Shown one piece after another: positions 1 to 8,241 of a DNA stretch of 64,000 nucleotides (positions are counted from its first letter, which is position 1; the number at the start of each line of letters is the position of its first letter). The notes below the pieces were generated by a model that was not told the origin of the DNA, did no database searches, and saw only the letters and a list, made by a program, of their open reading frames with translations. Origin of the DNA: Clostridia bacterium (GTDB lineage Bacteria; Bacillota; Clostridia; TANB77; CAG-508). Made by a program: the position numbers and the translations under genes. The stretch lies in assembly GCA_900759015.1 (NCBI GenBank), contig CAAEUE010000001.1, forward strand, positions 51,797 through 115,796, read 5' to 3'.

Positions 1-132
1 ATTTCTAACAGAATTAACTAATCTAGCATCTTCTAAAAAATTTTCTGCTATATATTTTGCACGTAAAGGATCTCCTGGCATAATAACAGTTTTTGCGAAA
101 TCACCGATTTCAGCTTCATTATGTGGCGTCAT
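1..132 (-). CDS. deoD: Purine nucleoside phosphorylase DeoD-type, 5' end only
   Basis: The first 44 codons of a minus-strand gene that runs off the left edge. The visible N-terminus begins MTPHNEAEIGDF and continues VIMPGDPLRAKYIAENFL, which closely matches the start of DeoD-type purine nucleoside phosphorylases (the PGDPLRAKYIAE block lies at the phosphate and nucleoside site). The family cleaves purine (deoxy)ribonucleosides with phosphate to a free base and pentose-1-phosphate in the cytoplasm, for salvage. The ATG at 132-130 is preceded by an AGGAGG ribosome binding site on the minus strand. The gene points away from the next one, so 133-298 must hold two divergent promoters. Confidence 0.93.
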   Translation of the reverse strand, partial: MTPHNEAEIGDFAKTVIMPGDPLRAKYIAENFLEDARLVNSVRN

Positions 133-163
133 ATTTTAACCTCCTAAATATTTAAATTTTATA

Positions 164-183
164 TTAGTATATCATAATACTAA
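164..183. repeat. Small inverted repeat between divergent genes
   Basis: TTAGTAT (164-170) and ATACTAA (177-183) form a perfect 7-bp inverted repeat with a 6-base spacer, in the 166-base gap between deoD and the next gene. It could be an operator for either promoter. In DNA this AT-rich such a repeat can also arise by chance, so the assignment is weak. Confidence 0.3.
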
Positions 184-298
184 GAATTTATAATATTGTG
201 ATATATAAATGTAACATAAAAGTAATATTATGGAAATATACAAATTAATGCAAAAAATGTATAATATTTGTAGAAAAAGTGAAAAGGAGAGAGAAAAT

Positions 299-982
299 AT
301 GTGGACATGTTTGTATTTAAGCCATATTGTAGTAATTATAATGATTATAATAGCTATTTTAGGAATTATATATGGAATAAGTCAAAAAAAGATTAAGGTT
401 TATCAAGTTATTATAATATTTTTATTTTGTGTAATTTCAATGGCATTAGTTACAGGAGTAACATCAATGCAATGTATAGATGATTTAAATAGTGATATAG
501 ATTCAGCTACAGAAACTATTAAGACAGATTATTGGACATATAATTCTGATGAGATGTCAATAATGGATAGTTATGTGGAGGGTTATACTAAACTAGTTGA
601 TTTAAAAACAGGAAATTTAGTTGCTGTTAAGGATGAAGCAGTATCAACAGGAAAGCCAGTAATAGATTTAAATAATAAAGAAGAGGCAGATGCAGAATGC
701 CAAGCAATAGATATACAAGATGAATTAAATGCTACAGATGATTATTTAATTACTTTGGATTCAAAAGAGTTCATTAAAGCAACAGATAATATTTACTATA
801 TAACTTATGATTATACATATACTAGTACAGAAGATAATTCAGAAGAAAAAGGAAAAGTGTACTATATTGTAAGTAGTGACAATCAAATTAAAACTATTGT
901 TATGACAAGCATTAATAATGAAGAAAAAGAAGCTGAATTTGAAGAAAGAGTATTAGGAATTATTAATACAATGGATTTATAA
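299..982 (+). CDS. Unknown protein with two N-terminal membrane segments
   Basis: I do not recognise the family. The frame is open from an ATG at 230, but the ATG at 299 has a good AAGGAG site nine bases upstream (284-289), so I start there (227 aa). The protein has two hydrophobic segments (about residues 5-30 and 37-62), then a long acidic, polar domain with repeated YxxTYDYTYTS-like strands near the C-terminus. The shape suggests a membrane-anchored protein with a soluble sensory or binding domain, but no motif shows a function. It ends 15 bases before the next gene, which has its own GGAGG site, so the two are probably co-transcribed. Confidence 0.7.
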   Translation: MWTCLYLSHIVVIIMIIIAILGIIYGISQKKIKVYQVIIIFLFCVISMALVTGVTSMQCIDDLNSDIDSATETIKTDYWTYNSDEMSIMDSYVEGYTKLVDLKTGNLVAVKDEAVSTGKPVIDLNNKEEADAECQAIDIQDELNATDDYLITLDSKEFIKATDNIYYITYDYTYTSTEDNSEEKGKVYYIVSSDNQIKTIVMTSINNEEKEAEFEERVLGIINTMDL

Positions 983-997
983 AAGGAGGTAAAGTTC

Positions 998-1387
998 ATG
1001 TTAATAGCATTAAATTTTGTTTTCGATATCATAGTAGCAATTTTAGTATATGAGTACTTTAAAAGAGATAAAAAAATTGAAGCATTTGCTGCTGCTGTTA
1101 TTATAAAAGTTGCATATTTCTTATCATCAACTGTAATTACAGGGCAATTTAATTTTATAGGGTTTATAATATACATATTAGTAATGATATGTGTTGCACG
1201 ATTATTTATTATAATAGTTCAAGAAATTTATAAGACGGATTTACATCCTGTATTATTTATAATAGTTACAGCATTAATTGGGGCATTAATAATGTCATTG
1301 ATAGGAGAAATTTTATATACATTATTATTTAAATTAGTAACTTTATTTGTTGCTACATTCCAATATTCTTTAGATAAAATTTCTTAA
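998..1387 (+). CDS. Unknown small integral membrane protein
   Basis: 129 aa, almost entirely hydrophobic, with four to five predicted membrane helices (about 1-20, 28-48, 51-75, 83-105 and 105-125). An AAAGGAGG ribosome binding site precedes the ATG. It follows the previous unknown membrane protein by 15 bases and precedes a terminator, so the two form a small operon of their own, separate from pyrG. I recognise no family and no catalytic residues stand out. Confidence 0.7.
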   Translation: MLIALNFVFDIIVAILVYEYFKRDKKIEAFAAAVIIKVAYFLSSTVITGQFNFIGFIIYILVMICVARLFIIIVQEIYKTDLHPVLFIIVTALIGALIMSLIGEILYTLLFKLVTLFVATFQYSLDKIS

Positions 1388-1438
1388 GTACTTGAATCAA
1401 AAAAACTAATGTGATACAATGCAATAAATTAATTAAAG

Positions 1439-1492
1439 TGAGAGATTAAAAAAAAACCGATTTTGGCGATTTTTTAATCTCTCTTTTGTTTT
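1439..1492 (+). terminator. Intrinsic terminator after the two-gene membrane operon
   Basis: AGAGATTAAAAAA (1441-1453) pairs with TTTTTTAATCTCT (1470-1482) around a GGCG-containing loop, and is followed by TTTTGTTTTTT. It separates the upstream operon from pyrG. Confidence 0.85.
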
Positions 1493-1581
1493 TTATATAG
1501 TAATAAGGACTTTTAAGTAAGAGAAAAATTGATACTATATACTTACAAATTTATAAAATTTTTAGAAAGGAGTTAATATAG

Positions 1582-3183
1582 ATGAATACTAAGTATATTT
1601 TTGTAACAGGAGGGGTTGTTTCTGGACTCGGAAAAGGAATAACAGCAGCATCATTAGGAAGACTTTTAAAAAATAGAGGCTATAAGGTAACAATTCAGAA
1701 ATTTGATCCATATTTAAATGTGGATCCTGGAACAATGAGCCCATATGAACATGGAGAAGTTTTTGTTACAGATGATGGAGCAGAAACAGATTTAGATTTA
1801 GGTCATTATGAAAGATTTATTGATGAAAATTTAACTAAAGATTCTAGTATAACAATGGGTAAAATATATCTGGAAGTTTTAGAAAAAGAAAGAGAAGGAG
1901 AGTATTTAGGAAAAACTGTACAAGTTATTCCACATGTAACGAATAAAATAAAAGAAAAAATATATAGTTTTGAAAATACAGATACAGACATAGTAATTAC
2001 TGAAATAGGTGGAACAGTTGGTGATATAGAAGGGCTTTCTATAATAGAAGCAATAAGACAAGTTGGATTAGAGAAAAATCCAGAAGATGTATTGTATATT
2101 CATGTTACACTTCTTCCATATATAAGTGGATCTAATGAAATAAAATCAAAACCAACTCAACATTCTGTAAAAGAATTACAATCTTATGGAATAAAACCTA
2201 ATATATTAGTATGTAGAAGTGAAATAGATATACCAGATTCTATAAGAGAAAAGCTAGCTTTATTTTGTAACGTAAGAAAAGAAAATGTTATTCAAAATAA
2301 AACTGTAAAATGTTTATATGAAGTGCCACTTATGTTAGAAAAAGAGGGATTAGGAAGAGCGGTTTGCAATCAATTAAGATTGGATAACTATATTCCAGAT
2401 AATTCAGAATGGCAACAAATGATAGATAAAATAGAAAATATACAAAATAAGACAGTAAAAATTGCAATTGTAGGTAAATATACAAGATTAGAAGATTCAT
2501 ATATATCGGTAATAGAAAGTTTAACTCATGCAGGTTATGCAAATGATGTTAAAGTAAAAGTGGATTTAGTAGATTCTGAAAAAATAAATGATGATAATGT
2601 AAAAGATAAATTAAAAGAATATGATGGAATAGTTGTACCAGGAGGGTTTGGAAACAGAGGAATAGAAGGAATGATTACTGCTATAGAGTATGCAAGGAAA
2701 AATGGAGTTCCATTTTTGGGAATATGCCTTGGGATGCAAATGGCAGTTGTTGAATTTGCAAGACATGCATTAGGATTAAAGGATGCGAATTCCGAAGAAT
2801 TTGATAAAAATAGTAAAAATAAAGTTATACATATAATGGACGATCAAAAAGATATAAAAAGAAAAGGAGGAACAATGAGATTAGGAGCATATCCATGCTT
2901 ATTAAAAGAAAATAGTAAAGTAAGAGAATTATATGGAAAAGAAAATATTTCGGAAAGACATAGACATCGTTTTGAATACAATAATGAATATAAAGAAAAA
3001 TTAGAAAAGTATGGTTTGATATGCACAGGTGTTTCACCAAATGGAAAACTTGTAGAAATTGTAGAATTTATAACTCATCCGTTTTTTGTAGGAGTACAAT
3101 TTCATCCAGAACTAAAATCAAGACCAAATAGACCGGCACCAGTATTTGTTGGTTTAATAAAGGCTGCGAAAGAAAGAAATTAG
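1582..3183 (+). CDS. pyrG: CTP synthase (glutamine-hydrolysing)
   Basis: Converts UTP to CTP using ATP and glutamine-derived ammonia, the last step of de novo pyrimidine nucleotide synthesis. At 533 aa it is the usual full length. The N-terminal amidoligase domain starts with the P-loop-like GGVVSGLGKGI (about residues 10-20). The C-terminal class I glutamine amidotransferase domain (about 290-533) shows the nucleophile in GICLGMQ (Cys382) and the His/Glu pair in GVQFHPE (His508, Glu510), so the whole triad is present. An AAAGGAG site lies just upstream of the ATG. It stands alone, with a terminator before it and a convergent gene after it. pyrG is often regulated in Gram-positives by reiterative transcription at a G-run start site, which I cannot see clearly here. 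Confidence 0.98.
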   Translation: MNTKYIFVTGGVVSGLGKGITAASLGRLLKNRGYKVTIQKFDPYLNVDPGTMSPYEHGEVFVTDDGAETDLDLGHYERFIDENLTKDSSITMGKIYLEVLEKEREGEYLGKTVQVIPHVTNKIKEKIYSFENTDTDIVITEIGGTVGDIEGLSIIEAIRQVGLEKNPEDVLYIHVTLLPYISGSNEIKSKPTQHSVKELQSYGIKPNILVCRSEIDIPDSIREKLALFCNVRKENVIQNKTVKCLYEVPLMLEKEGLGRAVCNQLRLDNYIPDNSEWQQMIDKIENIQNKTVKIAIVGKYTRLEDSYISVIESLTHAGYANDVKVKVDLVDSEKINDDNVKDKLKEYDGIVVPGGFGNRGIEGMITAIEYARKNGVPFLGICLGMQMAVVEFARHALGLKDANSEEFDKNSKNKVIHIMDDQKDIKRKGGTMRLGAYPCLLKENSKVRELYGKENISERHRHRFEYNNEYKEKLEKYGLICTGVSPNGKLVEIVEFITHPFFVGVQFHPELKSRPNRPAPVFVGLIKAAKERN

Positions 3184-3238
3184 GGACATTTCTTGTTTTA
3201 CTAGGGGATATTTAAAAAATCTAAGTTTAAAAAAGAAA

Positions 3239-3265
3239 GAAGGTTAGAGCAATGCTCTAACCTTC
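3239..3265 (-). terminator. Terminator overlapping the stop codon of the ABC gene
   Basis: On the minus strand AAGGTTAGAGCA and TGCTCTAACCTT make a 12-bp perfect stem with a one-base loop, followed by TTCTTTCTTTTTT. The stop codon of the ABC transporter gene (3259-3257) lies inside the stem. On the plus strand there is no T-tract after it, so it probably acts mainly on the minus-strand gene. Confidence 0.8.
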
Positions 3266-4942
3266 ATCTGCGAGTTTTCGAAAAGATGGATTTTTATACA
3301 ATTCAGAATATGTACCTTTGGCAACAATTTTACCATTATCCATATAAAGTATGACATCTGCATCTTGAAGTATATGAATACGGTGGGCTACCATAATTAT
3401 AGTATGATTTTTAGTCATACTTTTTAGAGTTGATACAATCCTATTTTGAGTTATATTATCCATTGCGGAAGTAGACTCATCTAGTAGAATTATTTTGGAA
3501 GTACGAAGTGGAATTCTTGCTAGTGCCAATCTTTGCAATTGACTTCCAGAAAGAGTAGAACGATTAATTACTGTATCAAGACCATTCTCTAAATCTCTTA
3601 CAAATTTATCAGCATCAGCATATCTAAGAGCCTTCCACATATCTTTTTCTGTAGCCTTACTATTTGCAAGCTGCAAATTTTCTCTCAAGGTCATGGTGAA
3701 AATAAAAGGAGTTTGTGGTGCATGTCGGATAATAGATCTAATTGTATAATCATCGATTTTTCTTATATCCATTCCATCTAATTCAACAATTCCAGAGTCT
3801 GGAATGATATCTCGAGATAGAACTTTAAGAAGTGTAGACTTTCCACAACCACCTTCACCAACAATTCCGATAAATGAATTGGGTTTTATTTCTAATGAAA
3901 TATTATCTAAAATTGTTTTACCTTCTATATTCACCGAAACATTTTTTAAATTAATATTACCGACAACATTTTCTATATGAAAATGTTTATGCCCATATTC
4001 TTCTTTCTCTAGTAAAGAATTGTAGCAAAGAATTTCATCAATTCTATTTTTTGATACAGTAAATTTAGAATAGTACTGTAAAACTCTTGAAATTGATGAA
4101 ACCAAAAGTATTATGTAATTTTTGTACATATATAAAGTTATTAATTTTTCTATGCTCAAGTTCCCAAGCCTAATCAGAAATAGTCCTAAACCTAAAAATG
4201 AAAACAGTAATGTTTGAAGGACAATTGAACTAGCCATATTATTTTTTGCGACTGCATCTGTTTCTTCGATTGATGAAGTTGATTCATTTTTTAGTGATTC
4301 TTCAAATATATGCTTAAGGTTAGGACCTAACAGTTGACCTTTTACATCTAAAATTGCTTCTATACCTTCAAGAATAAGACCATGAGTTTTCTCATATGCA
4401 GTCTGTCTTTTTTCGGCTTTTGAGTTAAGTTTACCTAAAGTGTTTTTTTGATATATGAGCAGAATTATAAAACTAGATATAAAAAGTAAGAAGATTGGTA
4501 AACTTATAAAAGCAGTATAAATAAGTACAAATATACCTGAAAGAATGCTAAGCCACTGTTCGGCAATAACAAACATATTGTTTATTAAGTTATCTCCTTC
4601 ACAAACGATGGAAGCTAACCGCTCATTGTTGTTATATTTCTTAATTGAGATTGATGTTGAATTAATAAGGTTTCTGGCAACTGCCATCTTTATACTTTTG
4701 GCGATGGACATTTTACAGCGTATTGAAATTTTGCTTTTTATAAGATTTAGTAATGGTGATAAAAGCCCAAGCAAAAATAATATGCTGGCAAGTAATAAGG
4801 CTTTTTTTAAATTACCGAGATTTACAAGTAATTTACTTGTAAATTGTGGAGTAAGCAAATTAATGATTGCGATTATACCACTTAACAAAAAAATAATTAT
4901 GAATTTTTTCCATTCCTTCCGAAAAAAATGATGTTGTTTCAT
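3257..4942 (-). CDS. ABC transporter half-molecule: membrane domain fused to ATPase
   Basis: 561 aa with the layout of an exporter half-transporter: an N-terminal membrane domain with about six helices (from residue 12 to about 300), then a nucleotide-binding domain. The ATPase has Walker A GEGGCGKST (about 361-369), a Q-loop (APQTP), signature LSGSQ instead of LSGGQ (about 463), Walker B IILLDEST, D-loop SAMD and H-loop VAHR, so it should be active. Half-transporters work as dimers. No partner or substrate gene adjoins it, so it may homodimerise. The substrate cannot be told from sequence. Its minus orientation between pyrG and groES, and a slightly higher G+C in a sampled line, fit a later insertion into this interval, but that is only suggestive. 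Confidence 0.9.
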   Translation of the reverse strand: MKQHHFFRKEWKKFIIIFLLSGIIAIINLLTPQFTSKLLVNLGNLKKALLLASILFLLGLLSPLLNLIKSKISIRCKMSIAKSIKMAVARNLINSTSISIKKYNNNERLASIVCEGDNLINNMFVIAEQWLSILSGIFVLIYTAFISLPIFLLFISSFIILLIYQKNTLGKLNSKAEKRQTAYEKTHGLILEGIEAILDVKGQLLGPNLKHIFEESLKNESTSSIEETDAVAKNNMASSIVLQTLLFSFLGLGLFLIRLGNLSIEKLITLYMYKNYIILLVSSISRVLQYYSKFTVSKNRIDEILCYNSLLEKEEYGHKHFHIENVVGNINLKNVSVNIEGKTILDNISLEIKPNSFIGIVGEGGCGKSTLLKVLSRDIIPDSGIVELDGMDIRKIDDYTIRSIIRHAPQTPFIFTMTLRENLQLANSKATEKDMWKALRYADADKFVRDLENGLDTVINRSTLSGSQLQRLALARIPLRTSKIILLDESTSAMDNITQNRIVSTLKSMTKNHTIIMVAHRIHILQDADVILYMDNGKIVAKGTYSELYKNPSFRKLADEG

Positions 4943-5160
4943 ATAATGTACCTCCTATTAAAATTATTTTCTCTATGTATACTGTTTAAATGAAAACATA
5001 GGAAAAAACAACAAATACTTAACATAATTATACCATAAAATAGTAATGTTAACAATAAATGAAAAAAGTGTTCTAAAAATCGTATAGAGCTAATAAAATT
5101 AATATGGAAAAGCTTTAATAAAAAGAAATGTGAATTTTATGTGAAAATTAGCAAACATAC
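4943..5160. other. Intergenic region between divergent ABC and groES genes
   Basis: Together with the groE promoter this forms a 305-base gap. It holds the ribosome binding site of the ABC gene next to 4942 (AGGAGGTAC on the minus strand), then AT-rich sequence where that gene's promoter must lie. I see no gene, RNA or strong hairpin in it. Confidence 0.5.
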
Positions 5161-5187
5161 TTGACAAGTGCTAAAAAAAGGTATAAA
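5161..5187 (+). promoter_or_regulatory. groE operon promoter
   Basis: TTGACA (5161-5166) is a consensus -35 box. TATAAA (5182-5187), 15 bases downstream, is a reasonable vegetative -10 box, and the CIRCE operator begins three bases after it. The spacing is slightly short. An extra AGTGCTAA (5167-5174), identical to most of a CIRCE half-site, directly follows the -35 box. Confidence 0.65.
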
Positions 5188-5190
5188 TTA

Positions 5191-5217
5191 TTAGCAGTCA
5201 CAAAGAAAGAGTGCTAA
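5191..5217 (+). promoter_or_regulatory. CIRCE operator (HrcA binding site)
   Basis: TTAGCAGTC (5191-5199), a 9-base spacer, then GAGTGCTAA (5209-5217). The consensus is TTAGCACTC-N9-GAGTGCTAA, so one base of the left arm differs (G for C). It lies between the promoter and the groES ribosome binding site, where HrcA repressor blocks transcription until heat or misfolded protein draws off GroEL. The hrcA gene is not in the window. Confidence 0.93.
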
Positions 5218-5247
5218 TAATCATATATATATAGGAGGTAATGTGTA

Positions 5248-5529
5248 ATGATAAGACCATTAGCAGACAGAGTATTATTAAAAATGGAAGAAGAAGAGGA
5301 AAAAACAAAAAGTGGAATTATTTTATCAACATCAGCAAAGGAAAAACCACAAACAGCAAAAGTTATAGAAGTTGGACCAGGAGAAAAGATTGATGGAAAA
5401 TTAGAAGAAATGTATGTAAAAAAAGGAGATAGAGTAATAATAAATACTTACTCAGGATCAGATGTTAAATATGAAGGCGAAGAATATAAGATTGTAAGAC
5501 AATCAGATATTTTAGCTGTTGTAGAATAA
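5248..5529 (+). CDS. groS: Co-chaperonin GroES
   Basis: 93 aa, the usual length. It begins IRPLADRVLLK and carries a flexible mobile loop near residues 18-32 (KTKSGIILSTSAKEKP), the part that docks on GroEL. The heptameric lid closes the GroEL chamber during ATP-driven folding in the cytoplasm. The ATG follows AGGAGGTAATGTGTA. It is the first gene of a two-gene heat-shock operon under the CIRCE operator, 26 bases ahead of groEL. Confidence 0.98.
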   Translation: MIRPLADRVLLKMEEEEEKTKSGIILSTSAKEKPQTAKVIEVGPGEKIDGKLEEMYVKKGDRVIINTYSGSDVKYEGEEYKIVRQSDILAVVE

Positions 5530-5555
5530 TAAAAAAGAAAGGTTGGTAATTTAAT

Positions 5556-7193
5556 ATGGCAAAAGAAATTAAATTTGGCGAAGATGCAAGAAAATCATTA
5601 TTAAATGGTGTAAATAAATTAGCTGATACAGTAAAGGTTACATTAGGACCAAAAGGAAGAAATGTAGTTTTAGATAAAGGATTTGGTTCTCCATTAATAA
5701 CAAATGATGGTGTAACAATAGCAAAAGAAATCGAATTAGAAGACGCTTTTGAAAATATGGGAGCAAAACTTGTAAAAGAAGTTTCTACGAAAACAAACGA
5801 TGTTGCTGGTGATGGAACAACAACAGCAACAGTTTTAGCACAAGCTATGGTAAAAGAAGGTGTTAAAAATGTTGCAGCTGGTGGAGATCCAATGGCAATA
5901 AAAAGAGGTATGGATAAAGCAACAGAAAAAGCAGTAGAAGAAATAAAGAAAATAAGTGTTGATGTAAATGGAAAAGATGATATAGCAAGAGTTGCAAGTG
6001 TATCATCAGATAATGAAGAAGTTGGAAATTTAATTGCAGAAGCAATGGAAAAAGTATCTAAAGATGGTGTTATAACAATAGAAGAATCAAAAACATCAGA
6101 TACAGCAGTTAATGTTGTAGAAGGTATGCAATTTGATAAAGGATATATTTCTCCATATATGGTAACAGATACAGAAAAAATGGAAGCTGTTTTAGATAAT
6201 CCATATATTTTAATTACAGATAAAAAGATAAGTAATATTCAAGAAATATTACCATTATTAGAAAGCTTAATGCAACAATCAGCAAAATTAGTTATTATAT
6301 GTGATGATATGGAAAATGAAGCTCTATCTACATTAGTACTTAATAAATTAAGAGGTGTATTAAATGTAGTTGCTGTTAAAGCTCCTGGATATGGAGATAG
6401 AAGAAAAGAAATGTTACAAGATATAGCGATTTTAACAGGTGGAGAAGTTATAACAGGTGATTTAGGATTAGAATTAAAAGACACAAGAATTGATCAATTA
6501 GGAAGAGCAAAACAAGTTAAAGTTCAAAAAGAAAATACAATTATTGTTGATGGAATGGGAGATAAACAACAAATTGCTGACAGAGTAGGACAATTAAAAG
6601 CCCAAATAAATGAAGAAAAGAGCGATTTTGATAGAGAAAAATTACAAGAAAGATTAGCTAAAATCGCTGGTGGTGTAGCTGTAATAGAAGTTGGAGCTGC
6701 AACAGAAATAGAAATGAAAGATAAGAAATTAAGAATAGAAGATGCATTATCTGCAACTAAAGCAGCAGTTGAAGAAGGAATTGTTGCAGGTGGTGGAACA
6801 ACATATATAGATGTTATTCCAGAAGTTAGTAAATTCGTAGACACATTAGAAGGAGACGAAAAATTAGGTGCTTCAATCGTTCTTAAAGCATTAGAAGAAC
6901 CAGCAAAACAAATAGCAAGAAATGCAGGATTAGAACCAGCAGTTATTATAGAAGAAGTTAAGAAATCAGCAAAAGGTGTTGGATTTAATGCAAGAACTGA
7001 AAAATATGAGGATATGAAAAAAGCAGGTGTAGTTGATCCAACTAAAGTTACAAGAAGTGCATTACAAAATGCAGAAAGTATAGCTTCTATGATATTAACA
7101 ACAGAAAGTTTAGTAGCAGATAAAAAAGAAGAAAAATGTAACTGCGGTGGAGGAGCAAACGCAGGAATGCAAGACATGGGCGGAATGTATTAA
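5556..7193 (+). CDS. groL: Chaperonin GroEL
   Basis: 545 aa 60-kDa chaperonin subunit. The family signatures are intact: GPKGRNVVLDKGFGSP (about 32-47), the nucleotide-site VAGDGTTTATVLAQAM (about 85-100) and a GGGTTYIDVIP block near 414. With GroES it folds client proteins in a double-ring ATP-driven chamber. The C-terminal tail is unusual. Instead of a long Gly-Gly-Met repeat it reads KCNCGGGANAGMQDMGGMY, with two cysteines and an end in tyrosine. An AAAGAAAGG site precedes the ATG. A repeat-family hairpin and a second terminator follow the gene. Confidence 0.99.
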   Translation: MAKEIKFGEDARKSLLNGVNKLADTVKVTLGPKGRNVVLDKGFGSPLITNDGVTIAKEIELEDAFENMGAKLVKEVSTKTNDVAGDGTTTATVLAQAMVKEGVKNVAAGGDPMAIKRGMDKATEKAVEEIKKISVDVNGKDDIARVASVSSDNEEVGNLIAEAMEKVSKDGVITIEESKTSDTAVNVVEGMQFDKGYISPYMVTDTEKMEAVLDNPYILITDKKISNIQEILPLLESLMQQSAKLVIICDDMENEALSTLVLNKLRGVLNVVAVKAPGYGDRRKEMLQDIAILTGGEVITGDLGLELKDTRIDQLGRAKQVKVQKENTIIVDGMGDKQQIADRVGQLKAQINEEKSDFDREKLQERLAKIAGGVAVIEVGAATEIEMKDKKLRIEDALSATKAAVEEGIVAGGGTTYIDVIPEVSKFVDTLEGDEKLGASIVLKALEEPAKQIARNAGLEPAVIIEEVKKSAKGVGFNARTEKYEDMKKAGVVDPTKVTRSALQNAESIASMILTTESLVADKKEEKCNCGGGANAGMQDMGGMY

Positions 7194-7238
7194 TAAAAAC
7201 AGTAAAAGAAATTAGAAAAGAAATGCGAAAAAAATGCG

Positions 7239-7273
7239 AAAAGGGATTTGGGGACGGTGCTTAAATCCCTTTT
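7239..7273 (+). terminator. Hairpin repeat, copy A, after groEL
   Basis: AAAAGGGATTT (7239-7249) pairs perfectly with AAATCCCTTTT (7263-7273) around a 13-base loop GGGGACGGTGCTT. The stem and loop match three other hairpins in the window (near 26,670, 28,010 and 54,043). This copy has the most diverged loop. It probably helps end the groE transcript. Confidence 0.75.
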
Positions 7274-7280
7274 ATAAAAT

Positions 7281-7320
7281 AAAAAAAGGATTTAAAGTCG
7301 AAACTTTGAATCCTTTTTTG
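7281..7320 (+). terminator. Intrinsic terminator downstream of groEL
   Basis: AAAAAAAGGATT and AATCCTTTTTT form the outer stem, with AAAGT/ACTTT inside it and a small CGA loop, ending in a T-run. It immediately follows repeat copy A, giving two hairpins in a row. Confidence 0.8.
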
Positions 7321-7425
7321 CCTAAAATAGGTAAAAATTTGAAAAAAGTTACATAATATGGTAGGATAATTGATGAACAAGGTAAAAAATGTATGCCAGA
7401 GTTTGGCAGAAAGGAAGGAAACAGT

Positions 7426-8109
7426 ATGGAATGGACAAGAACAGCAGATATAATGGAGCGGGAACTTTTAGAGGTAAATGTAGCACCTGCGATTTATGAT
7501 GAGCTGAAAGTAGCTTGGAAGAAAGAGTCAGAGTTATTTCAGGAATCCCTGAAAACGTGGAAGGGTCCAGAAGGCGGATTGTTGTATGCTGTAACTGAAG
7601 AGGTAGCGGAACTAGTAAAATCAATGCCGGTGCAAAGTTCTCTAACTGAAAGGGATGAGAACAATGGGAATATTACCGCTACTGTGGCAAGTAGTGGAGG
7701 GACCATTATTGCAACAAAATTTTTGGAGAGATACTTTGATTCAGAAAAAAGAGTGTCTATTGAGCAGTTAGCAAAGCTATCAGTAGAGCTTGGATACAAT
7801 AAGCACGAAGACGGAGCATACATTTGGTATGACAAATTTCTTCCAAGATATTTAGGGCTTAAGAGCAGGAGAATTGCTGATATAAAAGAAATTTTAGAAG
7901 CAATTAAGATAAGAAGAGTGCCTGTTCTCTTGCTTAAAAAATCTGTTTATAAACAGGAACAGGAAAACAACGATTTTCATTTCGTGATAATTTTGGGAGT
8001 GGATAAATATGGGTATCATATTTATGCTCCTGAGAGCCCAAAGCTTATACGTTGTGAATTCGATAAGATTCACAATGCCGTTCGTGTCGGCTGGATTATT
8101 TCTAATTAG
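7426..8109 (+). CDS. C39-like papain-fold protein, catalytic Cys apparently replaced
   Basis: 227 aa from the ATG at 7426, chosen for its AAGGAAGG site; an in-frame ATG at 7393 lacks one. The C-terminal half resembles the peptidase C39-like papain fold: an N-terminal helix motif SSGGTIIATKFLERYF (from residue 89) where the family normally has a Cys-Gly-Pro-Thr helix start, then HFVIILGVDKYGYHIYAPES (from about 185) carrying the expected catalytic His and a following acidic/Asp-like turn. Serine sits where the cysteine is expected, so it may be inactive as a protease. No signal peptide is visible. Two sampled lines are 45% and 37% G+C, clearly above neighbouring genes, which suggests recent transfer from another Clostridia lineage. 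Exact role unknown. Confidence 0.6.
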   Translation: MEWTRTADIMERELLEVNVAPAIYDELKVAWKKESELFQESLKTWKGPEGGLLYAVTEEVAELVKSMPVQSSLTERDENNGNITATVASSGGTIIATKFLERYFDSEKRVSIEQLAKLSVELGYNKHEDGAYIWYDKFLPRYLGLKSRRIADIKEILEAIKIRRVPVLLLKKSVYKQEQENNDFHFVIILGVDKYGYHIYAPESPKLIRCEFDKIHNAVRVGWIISN

Positions 8110-8112
8110 CAT

Positions 8113-8148
8113 ATTGGAGCAGACTAGGTATTCTTAGCCTGCTCCAAT
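8113..8148 (+). terminator. Hairpin after the C39-like gene
   Basis: ATTGGAGCAG (8113-8122) pairs with CTGCTCCAAT (8139-8148). It begins three bases after the stop codon. There is no clear T-run, so termination may depend on the next hairpin. Confidence 0.6.
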
Positions 8149-8172
8149 AAGTTATAATAAAATATATCTAAT

Positions 8173-8213
8173 AAAAAAACGATTGGTAAAATAATTTACC
8201 AATCGTTTTTTTA
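8173..8213. terminator. Bidirectional terminator between convergent genes
   Basis: An 18-bp perfect stem, AAAAAAACGATTGGTAAA (8173-8190) with TTTACCAATCGTTTTTTT (8195-8212), has a 4-base loop. T-runs on both strands let it end the C39-like gene from the left and the cysteine-rich peptide genes from the right. Confidence 0.9.
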
Positions 8214-8241
8214 AACTTTTATAAGTGGCGTCAAAATTTAA

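Noticed and set aside
133..298. A riboswitch in the deoD upstream region
   Set aside because: Too short and AT-rich, with no conserved purine-riboswitch bases visible; only a 7-bp inverted repeat was found.
883..1176. A minus-strand hydrophobic frame over the second unknown membrane protein
   Set aside because: Mirror of a plus-strand gene that has a clear ribosome binding site; hydrophobic reverse frames arise from AT-rich coding.
6524..7177. A 217-aa minus-strand open frame inside groEL
   Set aside because: It is a shadow of groEL, with no ribosome binding site and no recognisable protein; long antisense frames are common over AT-rich genes with purine-biased coding strands.
7394..7408. 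TGCCA-GAGTT-TGGCA hairpin before the C39-like gene
   Set aside because: Only five base pairs, and it lies in the weak upstream frame; probably chance.
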